Positions 32,097 to 39,830 of a stretch of 64,000 nucleotides of DNA are shown piece after piece; the stretch's first letter is position 1, and each line of letters starts with the position of its first letter. Source of the stretch: Gemmobacter sp. (GTDB lineage: Bacteria > Pseudomonadota > Alphaproteobacteria > Rhodobacterales > Rhodobacteraceae); assembly GCF_034676705.1 (NCBI RefSeq), contig NZ_JAUCBS010000005.1:62001-126000 (forward strand). Reading direction: 5' to 3'. The translations under genes were made by a program, and so were the position numbers. The notes under the pieces were generated by a model. It saw only the letters and a program-made list of their open reading frames with translations, made no database searches and had not been told where the DNA came from.

Positions 32097-33236
32097 ATGG
32101 CGGAAGTCCGCATCGAAGGTTTGCACAAGGAGTTCCGCGGCAAGCCGCCGACCGTGGCTGCGAACAACCTGAACCTGACCATCGGCGATGGCGAATTCCT
32201 GGTGCTGCTGGGGCCGTCGGGCTGTGGCAAGACCACGACGCTGCGCTGTCTGGCGGGCCTCGAATCGCCGGATCGGGGGCGGATCAGCATTGGTGGCAAG
32301 CTGGCGCTGGATGCGGGGCGGGGCATCGACCTGCCACCGGAAAAGCGCGACATCGGGATGGTGTTCCAGTCTTACGCGCTGTGGCCGCACATGACGGTGC
32401 GGCGCAACGTGGAATACCCGCTGCGCGCCCGCAAGCTGACCCATGGCATCAAGGACGGCTGGGTCGAGGAAACGACGAAGCTGGTCGAGGTGGACGGCCT
32501 GCTGGACCGTTTCCCCGGCCAGCTGTCGGGTGGCCAGCAGCAGCGGGTCGCCCTGGCGCGTGGGCTGGTGGCGCGGCCGGGGCTGGTGCTGTTCGACGAG
32601 CCGCTGTCGAACCTGGATGCGCGGCTGCGCGATCAGGTGCGCAGCCAGCTGCACCAGCTGCACAACCGGCTGCATTTCACCGCCGTGTTCGTGACCCATG
32701 ACCAGACCGAGGCGCTGTCGCTGGCCGACCGCATCGCGATCATGAACAAGGGCGCCATCGAACAGCTGGACACCGCGCAGCGGGTGTTCGAGGAGCCGGC
32801 GACGGAATATGTCGCCGGGTTCATGGGCATGACGGAACGCCTGCCGATGACGCTGCGCGATGGCCGCTGGGTGCTGGACGATGGAACGGTCCTGCATGGC
32901 GTGCCCGATGGCCTGCGCGCCGGCGACCGGATGGTGGCGCGGGTGCGCCCGCAGGATACCTATGTCGAGCCCGAGGGCACGGCCCTGCCGGGCGGGGCCG
33001 TGGGGTTCCGCGCGGTGGTGGAGGATATCGCCTTTGCCGGGCGGTTTTCCGACGTGGTGCTGAAGATCGGTGACCGGCGGGTGCAGGGGCGCACGCTGCC
33101 GGGCGGGGGCCTGGGCGGGCTGGCGGCGGGGCAGGGCGCGCTGGTGCGCTTTGCCGCCGACCGCGCGGCGTTCTACGCCCCGGATGGCCAGCGGCTGGCC
33201 GGCAACCTGACCGGGGGGCTGCGCCATGCCGGCTAA
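32097..33236 (+). CDS. ABC transporter ATP-binding protein
   Basis: This 379-residue ATPase has Walker A GPSGCGKTT, Q-loop VFQSYALWPHMTV, signature LSGGQQQRVALAR, Walker B LVLFDEP and the switch HD in VFVTHDQTEAL. The C-terminal TOBE/OB extension (about 290-370) is typical of the MalK/PotA/FbpC group, which pairs with family-1 binding proteins. The start at 32097 follows GGGAGGAGAC; the frame from 31989 lacks a ribosome site. It overlaps the permease gene by 11 bases. It should power the importer whose binding protein is encoded at 27909. Confidence 0.93.
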   Translation: MAEVRIEGLHKEFRGKPPTVAANNLNLTIGDGEFLVLLGPSGCGKTTTLRCLAGLESPDRGRISIGGKLALDAGRGIDLPPEKRDIGMVFQSYALWPHMTVRRNVEYPLRARKLTHGIKDGWVEETTKLVEVDGLLDRFPGQLSGGQQQRVALARGLVARPGLVLFDEPLSNLDARLRDQVRSQLHQLHNRLHFTAVFVTHDQTEALSLADRIAIMNKGAIEQLDTAQRVFEEPATEYVAGFMGMTERLPMTLRDGRWVLDDGTVLHGVPDGLRAGDRMVARVRPQDTYVEPEGTALPGGAVGFRAVVEDIAFAGRFSDVVLKIGDRRVQGRTLPGGGLGGLAAGQGALVRFAADRAAFYAPDGQRLAGNLTGGLRHAG

Positions 33237-34911
33237 TCCGATGCAGACCCGCGCCGGCGGATTTGCCATGAAGCGGCTGGCGCTGGCGCTGTTCGTGGCG
33301 GCGCTTGGCGTGCTGGTGCTGTTGCCGCTGATCCGCATTCAGGGGCTGGCGCTGGCCAATGGCGGCAAGGGCTATGTCGATGCCTTTGGCCGGCCCGAGA
33401 TCTGGACGACCATCCGCAACACCGTGGGGCTGGCGGTGGGGTCCACCGCCCTTGCGCTGGTGTTCGGCACCCTGCTGGCCTGGTGGGCGACACAGCTGTC
33501 GCCCCGGTTGCAATGGTTGCGGGTGCTGCCGGTGCTGCCCATCGTGATCCCGGCGGTCGCCAGCGTGTCGGGCTGGGCCTTCCTGCTGTCGCCCCGGCCG
33601 GGCTACATCAACGCGCTGCTGCGCAACCTGCCCTGGTGGTCGGACCTGCGGTTCGGTCCTGCCGACATCTATTCGCTGTTCTGGATCGTGGCGATCACCG
33701 GCTTTGCCCTGTCGGCCTTTGTCTACCTGTTCGTGAGCTCGGGGCTGAAGAACATCAATTCCGAACTGCTGGAGGCCGCGCGCACCTCGGGCGCATCGGC
33801 CTTTGGGGTGTTCTTCCAGATCACGCTGCCGCTGTTGCGCCCGGTGCTGGTCTATGGCGGCGGTGTGGCGCTGTTGCTGGGGCTGGGGCAGTTCACCGCG
33901 CCGCTGCTGCTGGGGACGAACAAGGGCATCACGGTGCTGACCACCGACATGTATTTCGCCACCCAGAACGAGCCGATCAACCATGCCGCCGCCGCCGCCA
34001 TCGGGTCGCCCCTGCTGGTTTTCGGGCTCTTGATGGTGTTCGGGCAAAAGCTGCTGCTGGGCGATCAGGCGCGCTACATCACGCATGGCGGGCGGGCGTT
34101 CCGGCCGGCGGGCAAACCGTCGCTGCTGGCGGCGGGGGGGATATTTGCCTATTTCGTCTTTACCACGCTGATGCCGCTGATCTCGCTGGGGATCCTGTCG
34201 CTGTCGCCGTTCTGGAGCGCGAGCCCGAAATGGTCGGCGATGTCGCTGGACAATTTCCGCGTGGCGCTGGGGGAATCGGTGATCGTCGGGGCGATCTGGA
34301 ACAGCATCACCGCCTCGTTGATCGCGGTGGCGATCGCGCTGGTGATCGGGTTCGTCGTCGCGGTGGTCACGCTGCGCGGGCGGCGCTATCCGGTGCTGCG
34401 GATGCTGATGGATGTGATCGTCGCCCTGCCGCTGGGGGTGCCGGCGGTGATCTTCGGCGTGGGCTTCCTGCTGGCCTATTCCACGCCGCCCCTGGTGCTG
34501 TATGGCAGCAAGTGGCTGATCGTGATCGTCTATGTCACGCTGATGCTGCCCTTTACCACGCGGATGCAGCTGTCGGGCATGATGCAGCTGGGATCGGCCT
34601 ATATCGAGGCATCGCGGGTCTGCGGGGCGAATTACCTCAAGACCGACCTGTGGGTGACGCTGCCGCTGATGCGGTCCACCATCGGGGGGGCGGCGGCGCT
34701 GATGTTCGTGCTGCTGACGCATGAATTCACCGCCTCGGTGCTGATCCGCACCCCGCGCAACCAGGTGATGGGCACGGCGCTGTTCGATTACTGGGGCAAC
34801 GGCGGCTATCCGGTGGTGGCGGCGATTGCGCTGATCATGACGGCGGTGACGGCGGTGGGCGTGATCATGGCGATGCTGCTGGGCGGGCGCGATGCGCTGA
34901 GCCGTATGTAA
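33226..34911 (+). CDS. ABC transporter permease, two fused transmembrane modules
   Basis: This 561-residue inner-membrane protein has about 12 helices in two homologous halves, as in FbpB/ThiP-type permeases. Each half carries an EAA loop that docks the ATPase: EAARTSGASAFGVFFQITLP near residue 182 and EASRVCGANYLKTDLWVTLP near residue 460. Being fused, one copy makes the whole channel. It overlaps the ATPase gene by 11 bases and is followed by a strong hairpin. It forms the importer with 27909 and 32097. Confidence 0.92.
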   Translation: MPANPMQTRAGGFAMKRLALALFVAALGVLVLLPLIRIQGLALANGGKGYVDAFGRPEIWTTIRNTVGLAVGSTALALVFGTLLAWWATQLSPRLQWLRVLPVLPIVIPAVASVSGWAFLLSPRPGYINALLRNLPWWSDLRFGPADIYSLFWIVAITGFALSAFVYLFVSSGLKNINSELLEAARTSGASAFGVFFQITLPLLRPVLVYGGGVALLLGLGQFTAPLLLGTNKGITVLTTDMYFATQNEPINHAAAAAIGSPLLVFGLLMVFGQKLLLGDQARYITHGGRAFRPAGKPSLLAAGGIFAYFVFTTLMPLISLGILSLSPFWSASPKWSAMSLDNFRVALGESVIVGAIWNSITASLIAVAIALVIGFVVAVVTLRGRRYPVLRMLMDVIVALPLGVPAVIFGVGFLLAYSTPPLVLYGSKWLIVIVYVTLMLPFTTRMQLSGMMQLGSAYIEASRVCGANYLKTDLWVTLPLMRSTIGGAAALMFVLLTHEFTASVLIRTPRNQVMGTALFDYWGNGGYPVVAAIALIMTAVTAVGVIMAMLLGGRDALSRM

Positions 34912-34935
34912 TCTGGCCCGAAGGCTCCCGCACCC

Positions 34936-34970
34936 TTGCGCCGCACCCTGACGGGTGCGGCGCAATGCTT
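34936..34970 (+). terminator. Hairpin terminator after the ABC permease
   Basis: A perfect 13-bp stem (34936-34948 with 34953-34965, loop TGAC) is followed by a short TGCTTT, so the U-tract is weak. Confidence 0.7.
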
Positions 34971-34979
34971 TGGGCCGGG

Positions 34980-35032
34980 CCGCGCGTGCCGCGCGGCATG
35001 CCTCCGGCGGGGGTATTTGGAAAAAGGCAAAG
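34980..35032 (+). repeat. Rhodobacteraceae-type intergenic repeat, copy 2
   Basis: A GCGCGTGCCGCGC hairpin is followed by CCTCCGGCGGGGGTATTTGG and AAAAAGGCAAAG, the same order as copies 1 and 3. It stands between the permease terminator and the next promoter. Confidence 0.6.
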
Positions 35033-35060
35033 TGGGAGAACTTTGCGGTTATTAAAACAA

Positions 35061-35076
35061 CCGACTGGACGGGCGG
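35061..35076 (+). promoter_or_regulatory. TetR box G (acyl-CoA dehydrogenase operon)
   Basis: CCGACTGGACGGGCGG lies 59 bases before the ATG at 35136, next to AT-rich stretches that may hold the -10. Confidence 0.68.
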
Positions 35077-35135
35077 TTATTTAAAGCCTAGTGTTCGGAC
35101 AGGAAATGCCGACCACTACCCCGGAGGAATCAGCG

Positions 35136-36353
35136 ATGTTCCCGTTCAGCCCACGCTCGGTCGAGCTGCAAAAGCGCGTCAGCGACTTCATGGATGCCCA
35201 TGTCATCCCCAACGAACCCGTCTATTTCGGCCAGCAGGACGAACTGGCGGACCGCTGGGACAGCCCCCCGGTGATGGAGGAGCTGAAGGCCAGGGCAAAG
35301 GCGGCGGGCCTTTGGAACCTGTTCCTGCCCGAAAGCCACCTGGGCGCGGGCCTGAGCAACCTGGATTACGCCCCGCTGTGCGAACTGATGGGACGGTCCT
35401 ACATCGGCCCCGAGGTGTTCAACTGTGCGGCCCCCGATACGGGCAACATGGAGATCATCGAGCGCTATGGCAGCGAGGCGCACAAGGAACGCTGGCTGAA
35501 GCCGTTGCTGGATGGTGTGATCCGGTCGGCCTTTTCCATGACGGAACCGGATGTCGCCAGTTCGGATGCCACCAACATCAGCCTGTCGGCGGTACGCGAT
35601 GGCGACGACTATGTGCTGAACGGGCGCAAGTGGTGGACCTCGGGCGCGGGGGACAACCGCACGACGCTGCTGATCGTGATGGCGAAAACCAACCCCGATG
35701 CGCCGCGCCATGCCCAGCATTCGATGATCCTGGTGCCCAAGGACACCCCCGGCATCACGCTGGTGCGGTCGCTGAAGGTGTTCGGCTATGAACACACGCC
35801 CTATGGGCATTTCGAAATCGTCTATGACAATGTGCGGGTGCCGGCCAGCAACGTTCTGCTGGGCGACGGGCGCGGGTTCGAGATTGCGCAGGGCCGTCTG
35901 GGGCCGGGGCGCATCCACCATTGCATGCGGATGATCGGGGTGGCTGAACGCGGGCTGGACGCGATGATCGCCCGGGCCCGCCAGCGCGTGGCCTTTGGCA
36001 AGACGCTGGCCGAGCAGGGCATGGTGCAGGAAGCCATCGCGCTGAGCCGGATCGAGATCGAGCAGGCCCGCCTGCTGACCCTGCATGCCGCGCACCTTAT
36101 GGACACGGTGGGCAACAAGGCGGCGGCTTCGGCGATTGCGCAGATCAAGGTGGTGGCGCCGAACATGGCGTTCCGCGTGCTGGACCGCGCCATTCAGGTG
36201 CATGGCGGGGCGGGGGTTTCGCAGGATACCGGCCTTGCAGGCGCCTGGACATTCGCCCGCGCCGTGCGGCTGACCGATGGCCCCGACGAGGTGCATCTGC
36301 GCGCCGTCGCCCGGATGGAGCTGAAGCGCGACCTGCCTGCGAAGCCGTGGTGA
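35136..36353 (+). CDS. Acyl-CoA dehydrogenase family protein (ACAD11/LvaC-like)
   Basis: This 405-residue FAD enzyme has SAFSMTEPDVASSDATN, NGRKWWTSGAGD, the DGRGFEIAQGRLGPGRIHHCMRMIG helix and the C-terminal QVHGGAGVSQDTGLA and GPDEVHLRAVAR blocks, the pattern of ACAD10/11-like proteins. The next gene encodes an aminoglycoside-phosphotransferase-fold kinase, as in human ACAD10/11 (fused) and Pseudomonas LvaA/LvaC (separate), where 4-hydroxyacyl-CoA is phosphorylated and then converted to an enoyl-CoA. The start at 35136 follows CCGGAGGAATC. It is paralogous to 16401. TetR box G is upstream. Confidence 0.92.
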   Translation: MFPFSPRSVELQKRVSDFMDAHVIPNEPVYFGQQDELADRWDSPPVMEELKARAKAAGLWNLFLPESHLGAGLSNLDYAPLCELMGRSYIGPEVFNCAAPDTGNMEIIERYGSEAHKERWLKPLLDGVIRSAFSMTEPDVASSDATNISLSAVRDGDDYVLNGRKWWTSGAGDNRTTLLIVMAKTNPDAPRHAQHSMILVPKDTPGITLVRSLKVFGYEHTPYGHFEIVYDNVRVPASNVLLGDGRGFEIAQGRLGPGRIHHCMRMIGVAERGLDAMIARARQRVAFGKTLAEQGMVQEAIALSRIEIEQARLLTLHAAHLMDTVGNKAAASAIAQIKVVAPNMAFRVLDRAIQVHGGAGVSQDTGLAGAWTFARAVRLTDGPDEVHLRAVARMELKRDLPAKPW

Positions 36354-36356
36354 GCC

Positions 36357-37415
36357 ATGACCCTGCGTGACGAAACCACCGAGATCCGCGCCGGGCACCA
36401 GATCGACCTTGCCCGGCTGCTGGACTATCTGGTTGCCCGGGTGCCGGGGATTGGCGCCGATGCGACGGTGCGCCAGTTCCGCGGCGGGCAGTCGAACCCG
36501 ACCTTCCTGATCGAAAGCGGCGGCCGCGCCTTTGTGATGCGGAAAAAGCCGCCGGGGGTGCTGTTGCCCTCGGCCCATGCGGTGGACCGGGAATATGCCG
36601 TGATGAAGGCGCTTGGCGGCACCGACGTGCCGGTGCCGAAGATGTTGCATCTGTGCGAGGATGACGGCATCGTCGGAACCGCCTTTTACATCATGGAGGG
36701 GCTGGAGGGCCGCGTGTTCCGCGACCTGACGCTGCCCGAGCTGTCGCCGGCGGGGCGGGCCGGGATTTACGATACGATGAACCGCACGCTGGCCGATCTG
36801 CACAAGGTGGACTGGCGCGCGGTGGGGCTGGAGGGGTTCGGCAAGCCTACCGGCTATGTGCCCCGGCAGGTGGCCCGCTGGACCCGCGCCTATGAGGTGA
36901 CGAAGACCCAAGGTATCCCGGCGATGGACCGGGTGATGCCCTGGCTGGCGCGCAATGTGCCCGAGGGCGACGAGGCCGCGATCAACCATGGCGATTTCCG
37001 GGCGGAAAACATGGTGTTCCACCCGACGGAACCGCGCGTGCTGGGTGTGCTGGACTGGGAACTGGCGACCATCGGCCACCCCTTGCCCGATCTGGCCTAC
37101 AACTGCCTGCCGTGGAATGTGCCGGCGGATTTCCCCGGCATTGGCGGGCTGGTGGGGCTGGACGCAGGCCATGGCATCCCGTCCGAAGCCGACTATGTGG
37201 CCGCCTATTGCGAGCGGACGGGGCGGCAGGGGATTGGCGACTGGCATTACTACGTGGCCTTTTCGCTGTTCCGCACCGCCGCCATTCTGCAAGGGGTGCA
37301 TGCGCGGGCCTTGCAGGGCACGGCGTCGAATGAAAACGCCCTCGCTGTCGGGCAGCTTGCGGAACAGGCCGCCGATCTGGCATGGGAGGCGGCACAACGT
37401 GACGGGCGGCCCTAG
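36357..37415 (+). CDS. APH-fold phosphotransferase (ACAD10/11 kinase domain, LvaA-like)
   Basis: This 352-residue kinase has the APH fold: GGQSNPTFLI (nucleotide loop), VMRKKPPG with the ATP-binding lysine, the catalytic HGDFRAENMV (Asp and Asn) and the metal motif VLDWELATIG. In the family, the partner of ACAD11-type dehydrogenases phosphorylates the 4-hydroxyl of hydroxyacyl-CoA. It starts 3 bases after the dehydrogenase gene stops, so the two are almost surely co-expressed. A broken copy of the same gene lies at 44677. Confidence 0.9.
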   Translation: MTLRDETTEIRAGHQIDLARLLDYLVARVPGIGADATVRQFRGGQSNPTFLIESGGRAFVMRKKPPGVLLPSAHAVDREYAVMKALGGTDVPVPKMLHLCEDDGIVGTAFYIMEGLEGRVFRDLTLPELSPAGRAGIYDTMNRTLADLHKVDWRAVGLEGFGKPTGYVPRQVARWTRAYEVTKTQGIPAMDRVMPWLARNVPEGDEAAINHGDFRAENMVFHPTEPRVLGVLDWELATIGHPLPDLAYNCLPWNVPADFPGIGGLVGLDAGHGIPSEADYVAAYCERTGRQGIGDWHYYVAFSLFRTAAILQGVHARALQGTASNENALAVGQLAEQAADLAWEAAQRDGRP

Positions 37416-37442
37416 CGCCGCCCCCCAGCCAAGGATGCAGCC

Positions 37443-38471
37443 ATGGCCCAGCCGCTGACCTATCCGTTCCCCGAACCACCCGAACCCGGCCAGGTGACCG
37501 AGGTGGCGCCCGGTGTCCTGTGGGCGCGGTTTCCGCTGCCGTTCCGGCTGAACCACATCAACGTCTTCCTGATCGAGGATGAGGGCGGCTGGGCGGTGGT
37601 CGATGCCGGGATCTCGGACGATCCGTCGCGCGCGGCCTGGGAGGCGCTGATGGCCGGGCCGCTGAAGGGCCAGCGGCTGACGCGGCTGATCATCACCCAT
37701 TCGCATCCCGACCATATCGGGCTGGCCGGCTGGCTGTGCGACCGCTACGGCGCCGCGCTGGTCACCAGCCAGACCGCCTGGCTGACCTGCCTGTATGAAT
37801 CGCTGGCCCCCGATGCGACGAACAAGGTGGCCTATCAGCTGGATTACCAGCGCCATGGCCTGGGCGACTATGCCGAAACGCTGCTGACCATCGGGCACCG
37901 CTATCTGCGGATGGTGGATCCGCTGCCCGATACCTTCCGCCGCATCGTGGCGGGCGACACGCTGCGCATTGGCGGGCGGGAATTCGGAGTGCTGACCGGC
38001 GATGGCCACGCGTCGGAACAGGTGATGCTGCATTGCGCCGCCGACCGGCTGTTCCTGTCGGCCGATCAGGTGCTGGCCAAGATCACCCCCAATGTCAGCG
38101 TCTGGGCCACCGACCCCGAGGGCGACCCGCTGGGATTGTATCTGCGGTCGCTGGCGGCGCTGGAACAGGCGGTGCCCGATGATGTGCTGGTGCTGCCCGG
38201 GCATCAGCTGCCGTTCCGGGGCCTGCACACCCGGTTGCGCGAACTGGCGCATCACCACGAGGATCGGTTCGCCCGCATTCTGGCCGCCTGTGCCGAAGGG
38301 CCCAAGACCGTGTTCGACCTGCTGCCGGCGCTGTTCCGCCTGCCGCTGGGCCCGCATGAGACCGGCTTTGCCTTTTCCGAGGCGCGGGCGCATGTGAACC
38401 GCATGGTGGTCGAAGGGCGGCTGGCCTGGGTGGATACCGGCGATGGCACGGCGCGGGTGGTTCCGGCCTGA
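37443..38471 (+). CDS. Metallo-beta-lactamase-fold hydrolase
   Basis: This 342-residue MBL-fold protein has the metal motif THSHPDHIG (HxHxDH), a downstream GDGHASEQVMLH and SADQV for the second metal site, and a C-terminal helical part as in the LACTB2/glyoxalase-II-like thioester hydrolases. It would cleave a thioester or lactone; acyl-CoA hydrolysis is plausible in this operon. It lies 27 bases after the kinase gene with AAGGATG in front and ends the three-gene operon before a terminator. Confidence 0.88.
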   Translation: MAQPLTYPFPEPPEPGQVTEVAPGVLWARFPLPFRLNHINVFLIEDEGGWAVVDAGISDDPSRAAWEALMAGPLKGQRLTRLIITHSHPDHIGLAGWLCDRYGAALVTSQTAWLTCLYESLAPDATNKVAYQLDYQRHGLGDYAETLLTIGHRYLRMVDPLPDTFRRIVAGDTLRIGGREFGVLTGDGHASEQVMLHCAADRLFLSADQVLAKITPNVSVWATDPEGDPLGLYLRSLAALEQAVPDDVLVLPGHQLPFRGLHTRLRELAHHHEDRFARILAACAEGPKTVFDLLPALFRLPLGPHETGFAFSEARAHVNRMVVEGRLAWVDTGDGTARVVPA

Positions 38472-38490
38472 GGCTGCCGGCAATGCCTTG

Positions 38491-38528
38491 CAAACCCCCG
38501 TGCCGCCCGGCGCGGGGGTTTTGCTTTT
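38491..38528 (+). terminator. Rho-independent terminator after the MBL gene
   Basis: AAACCCCCG (38492-38500) pairs with CGGGGGTTT (38513-38521) over a 12-base GC-rich loop, followed by TTGCTTTT. Confidence 0.8.
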
Positions 38529-38548
38529 GGCGCGGGGCATCTTGGCGG

Positions 38549-38576
38549 TTGACTTTGGGATGGGCTGCGGTATCAC
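38549..38576 (+). promoter_or_regulatory. Sigma-70-like promoter of the thiolase operon
   Basis: TTGACT (38549-38554), a 16-base spacer and TATCAC (38571-38576). TetR box H follows 4 bases later. Confidence 0.6.
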
Positions 38577-38580
38577 TCAA

Positions 38581-38596
38581 TCGACTGGGCGGTCGA
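38581..38596 (+). promoter_or_regulatory. TetR box H (thiolase operon)
   Basis: TCGACTGGGCGGTCGA, with perfect TCGAC/GTCGA arms, just after the promoter and 28 bases before the ATG at 38625. Confidence 0.75.
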
Positions 38597-38624
38597 TAGT
38601 ATCGCCTGAACCCCGGAGATTGCC

Positions 38625-39806
38625 ATGACCCGCGCCGTGATCGTATCCACTGCCCGCACGCCCATTGGCCGCGCCTATCGCGGCGCGTTCAATGCCACAT
38701 CGGCCCCGGCCATGGCCGCCCATGTGCTGACCCATGCCCTGTCCCGCGCCGGGCTGGAACCCGGGCAGGTCGAGGATGTGGTGATGGGCGCGGCGCAGCA
38801 GCAGGGCACCCAGGGGTTCAACGTGGCGCGGCAGGCGGTGATCCGGGCAGGCTGGCCGGTGCAGGTTTCCGGCACCTCGGTGGACCGGCAATGCGCATCG
38901 GGACTGCAAGCGATCGCCCAGGCGGCGCGGGCGGTGGCGGCGGGCGATGTGTCCATCGCGGTGGCCGGCGGGGTGGAAAGCATCAGCCTGGTGCAGAACA
39001 AGCATTACAACCTGCATCGCTGGGCGGATGATGACATCCTGCGCGACCGTCCGGGCCTGTATACCCAGATGATCGACACGGCGGAAAACGTCGCCACCCG
39101 CTATGGCATTTCCCGTGCGGCGCAGGATGCCTATGGGCTGGAAAGCCAGCGGCGCACCGCGATTGCCCAGGCCGAGGGGCGGTTCGATGCCGAAATCGCG
39201 CCGATGACCGCGCAGATGGAGGTGACCGACAAGGCGACCGGCGCAACCTCGCTGCGCGAGGTGACCTTGGCAAAGGACGAAGGCAACCGCCCCGACACCA
39301 CTGCCGACAGCCTTGCCGGGCTGAAGCCCGTGCGCGATGGCGGCAGCGTGACGGCCGGCAATGCCAGCCAGCTGTCCGATGGCGCCAGCGCCTGCGTGAT
39401 CATGTCCGAGGACGAGGCGGCGCGGCGCGGGCTGGCGCCCATGGGTCGGTTCCTGGGCCTGGCCGTGGCCGGGTGCGAGCCGGACGAAATGGGCATCGGC
39501 CCGGTCTTTGCCGTGCCCAGGCTGCTGGCCCGCCATGGGCTGACCGTGGACGATATCGGCATCTGGGAGTTGAACGAGGCCTTTGCCGTGCAGGTGATCC
39601 ATTGCCGCGACCGGCTGGGCATTCCCGACGACCGGCTGAACGTGAATGGCGGCGCCATTTCCATCGGCCACCCCTATGGCATGAGCGGCGCCCGCATGGC
39701 AGGTCATGTGCTGATCGAGGGCAAGCGGCGGGGGCTGCGCTATGGCGTGGTCACCATGTGCGTGGGGGGCGGCATGGGCGCCGCCGGGTTGTTCGAGATC
39801 CTGTAA
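38625..39806 (+). CDS. Acetyl-CoA acyltransferase (classical thiolase)
   Basis: This 393-residue thiolase has all catalytic parts: Cys90 in DRQCASG, the His in SIGHPYGMSGAR and the second Cys in TMCVGGGMGAAG, with ELNEAFAVQ. It would cleave 3-oxoacyl-CoA to acetyl-CoA plus a shortened acyl-CoA. Unlike the three SCP2-type proteins in the window, it has no DUF35 partner. It is followed 24 bases later by a CoA ligase and then an FAD oxidoreductase, so the operon covers activation, oxidation and thiolysis. Confidence 0.94.
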   Translation: MTRAVIVSTARTPIGRAYRGAFNATSAPAMAAHVLTHALSRAGLEPGQVEDVVMGAAQQQGTQGFNVARQAVIRAGWPVQVSGTSVDRQCASGLQAIAQAARAVAAGDVSIAVAGGVESISLVQNKHYNLHRWADDDILRDRPGLYTQMIDTAENVATRYGISRAAQDAYGLESQRRTAIAQAEGRFDAEIAPMTAQMEVTDKATGATSLREVTLAKDEGNRPDTTADSLAGLKPVRDGGSVTAGNASQLSDGASACVIMSEDEAARRGLAPMGRFLGLAVAGCEPDEMGIGPVFAVPRLLARHGLTVDDIGIWELNEAFAVQVIHCRDRLGIPDDRLNVNGGAISIGHPYGMSGARMAGHVLIEGKRRGLRYGVVTMCVGGGMGAAGLFEIL

Positions 39807-39830
39807 GGCGCGAAACGGGGAGGGGACGCG

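Noticed and set aside
35130..38576. 1148-residue minus-strand open frame
   Set aside because: Antisense to the dehydrogenase, kinase and metallo-hydrolase genes, with the same His/Arg/Gln-rich shadow composition and no motif.
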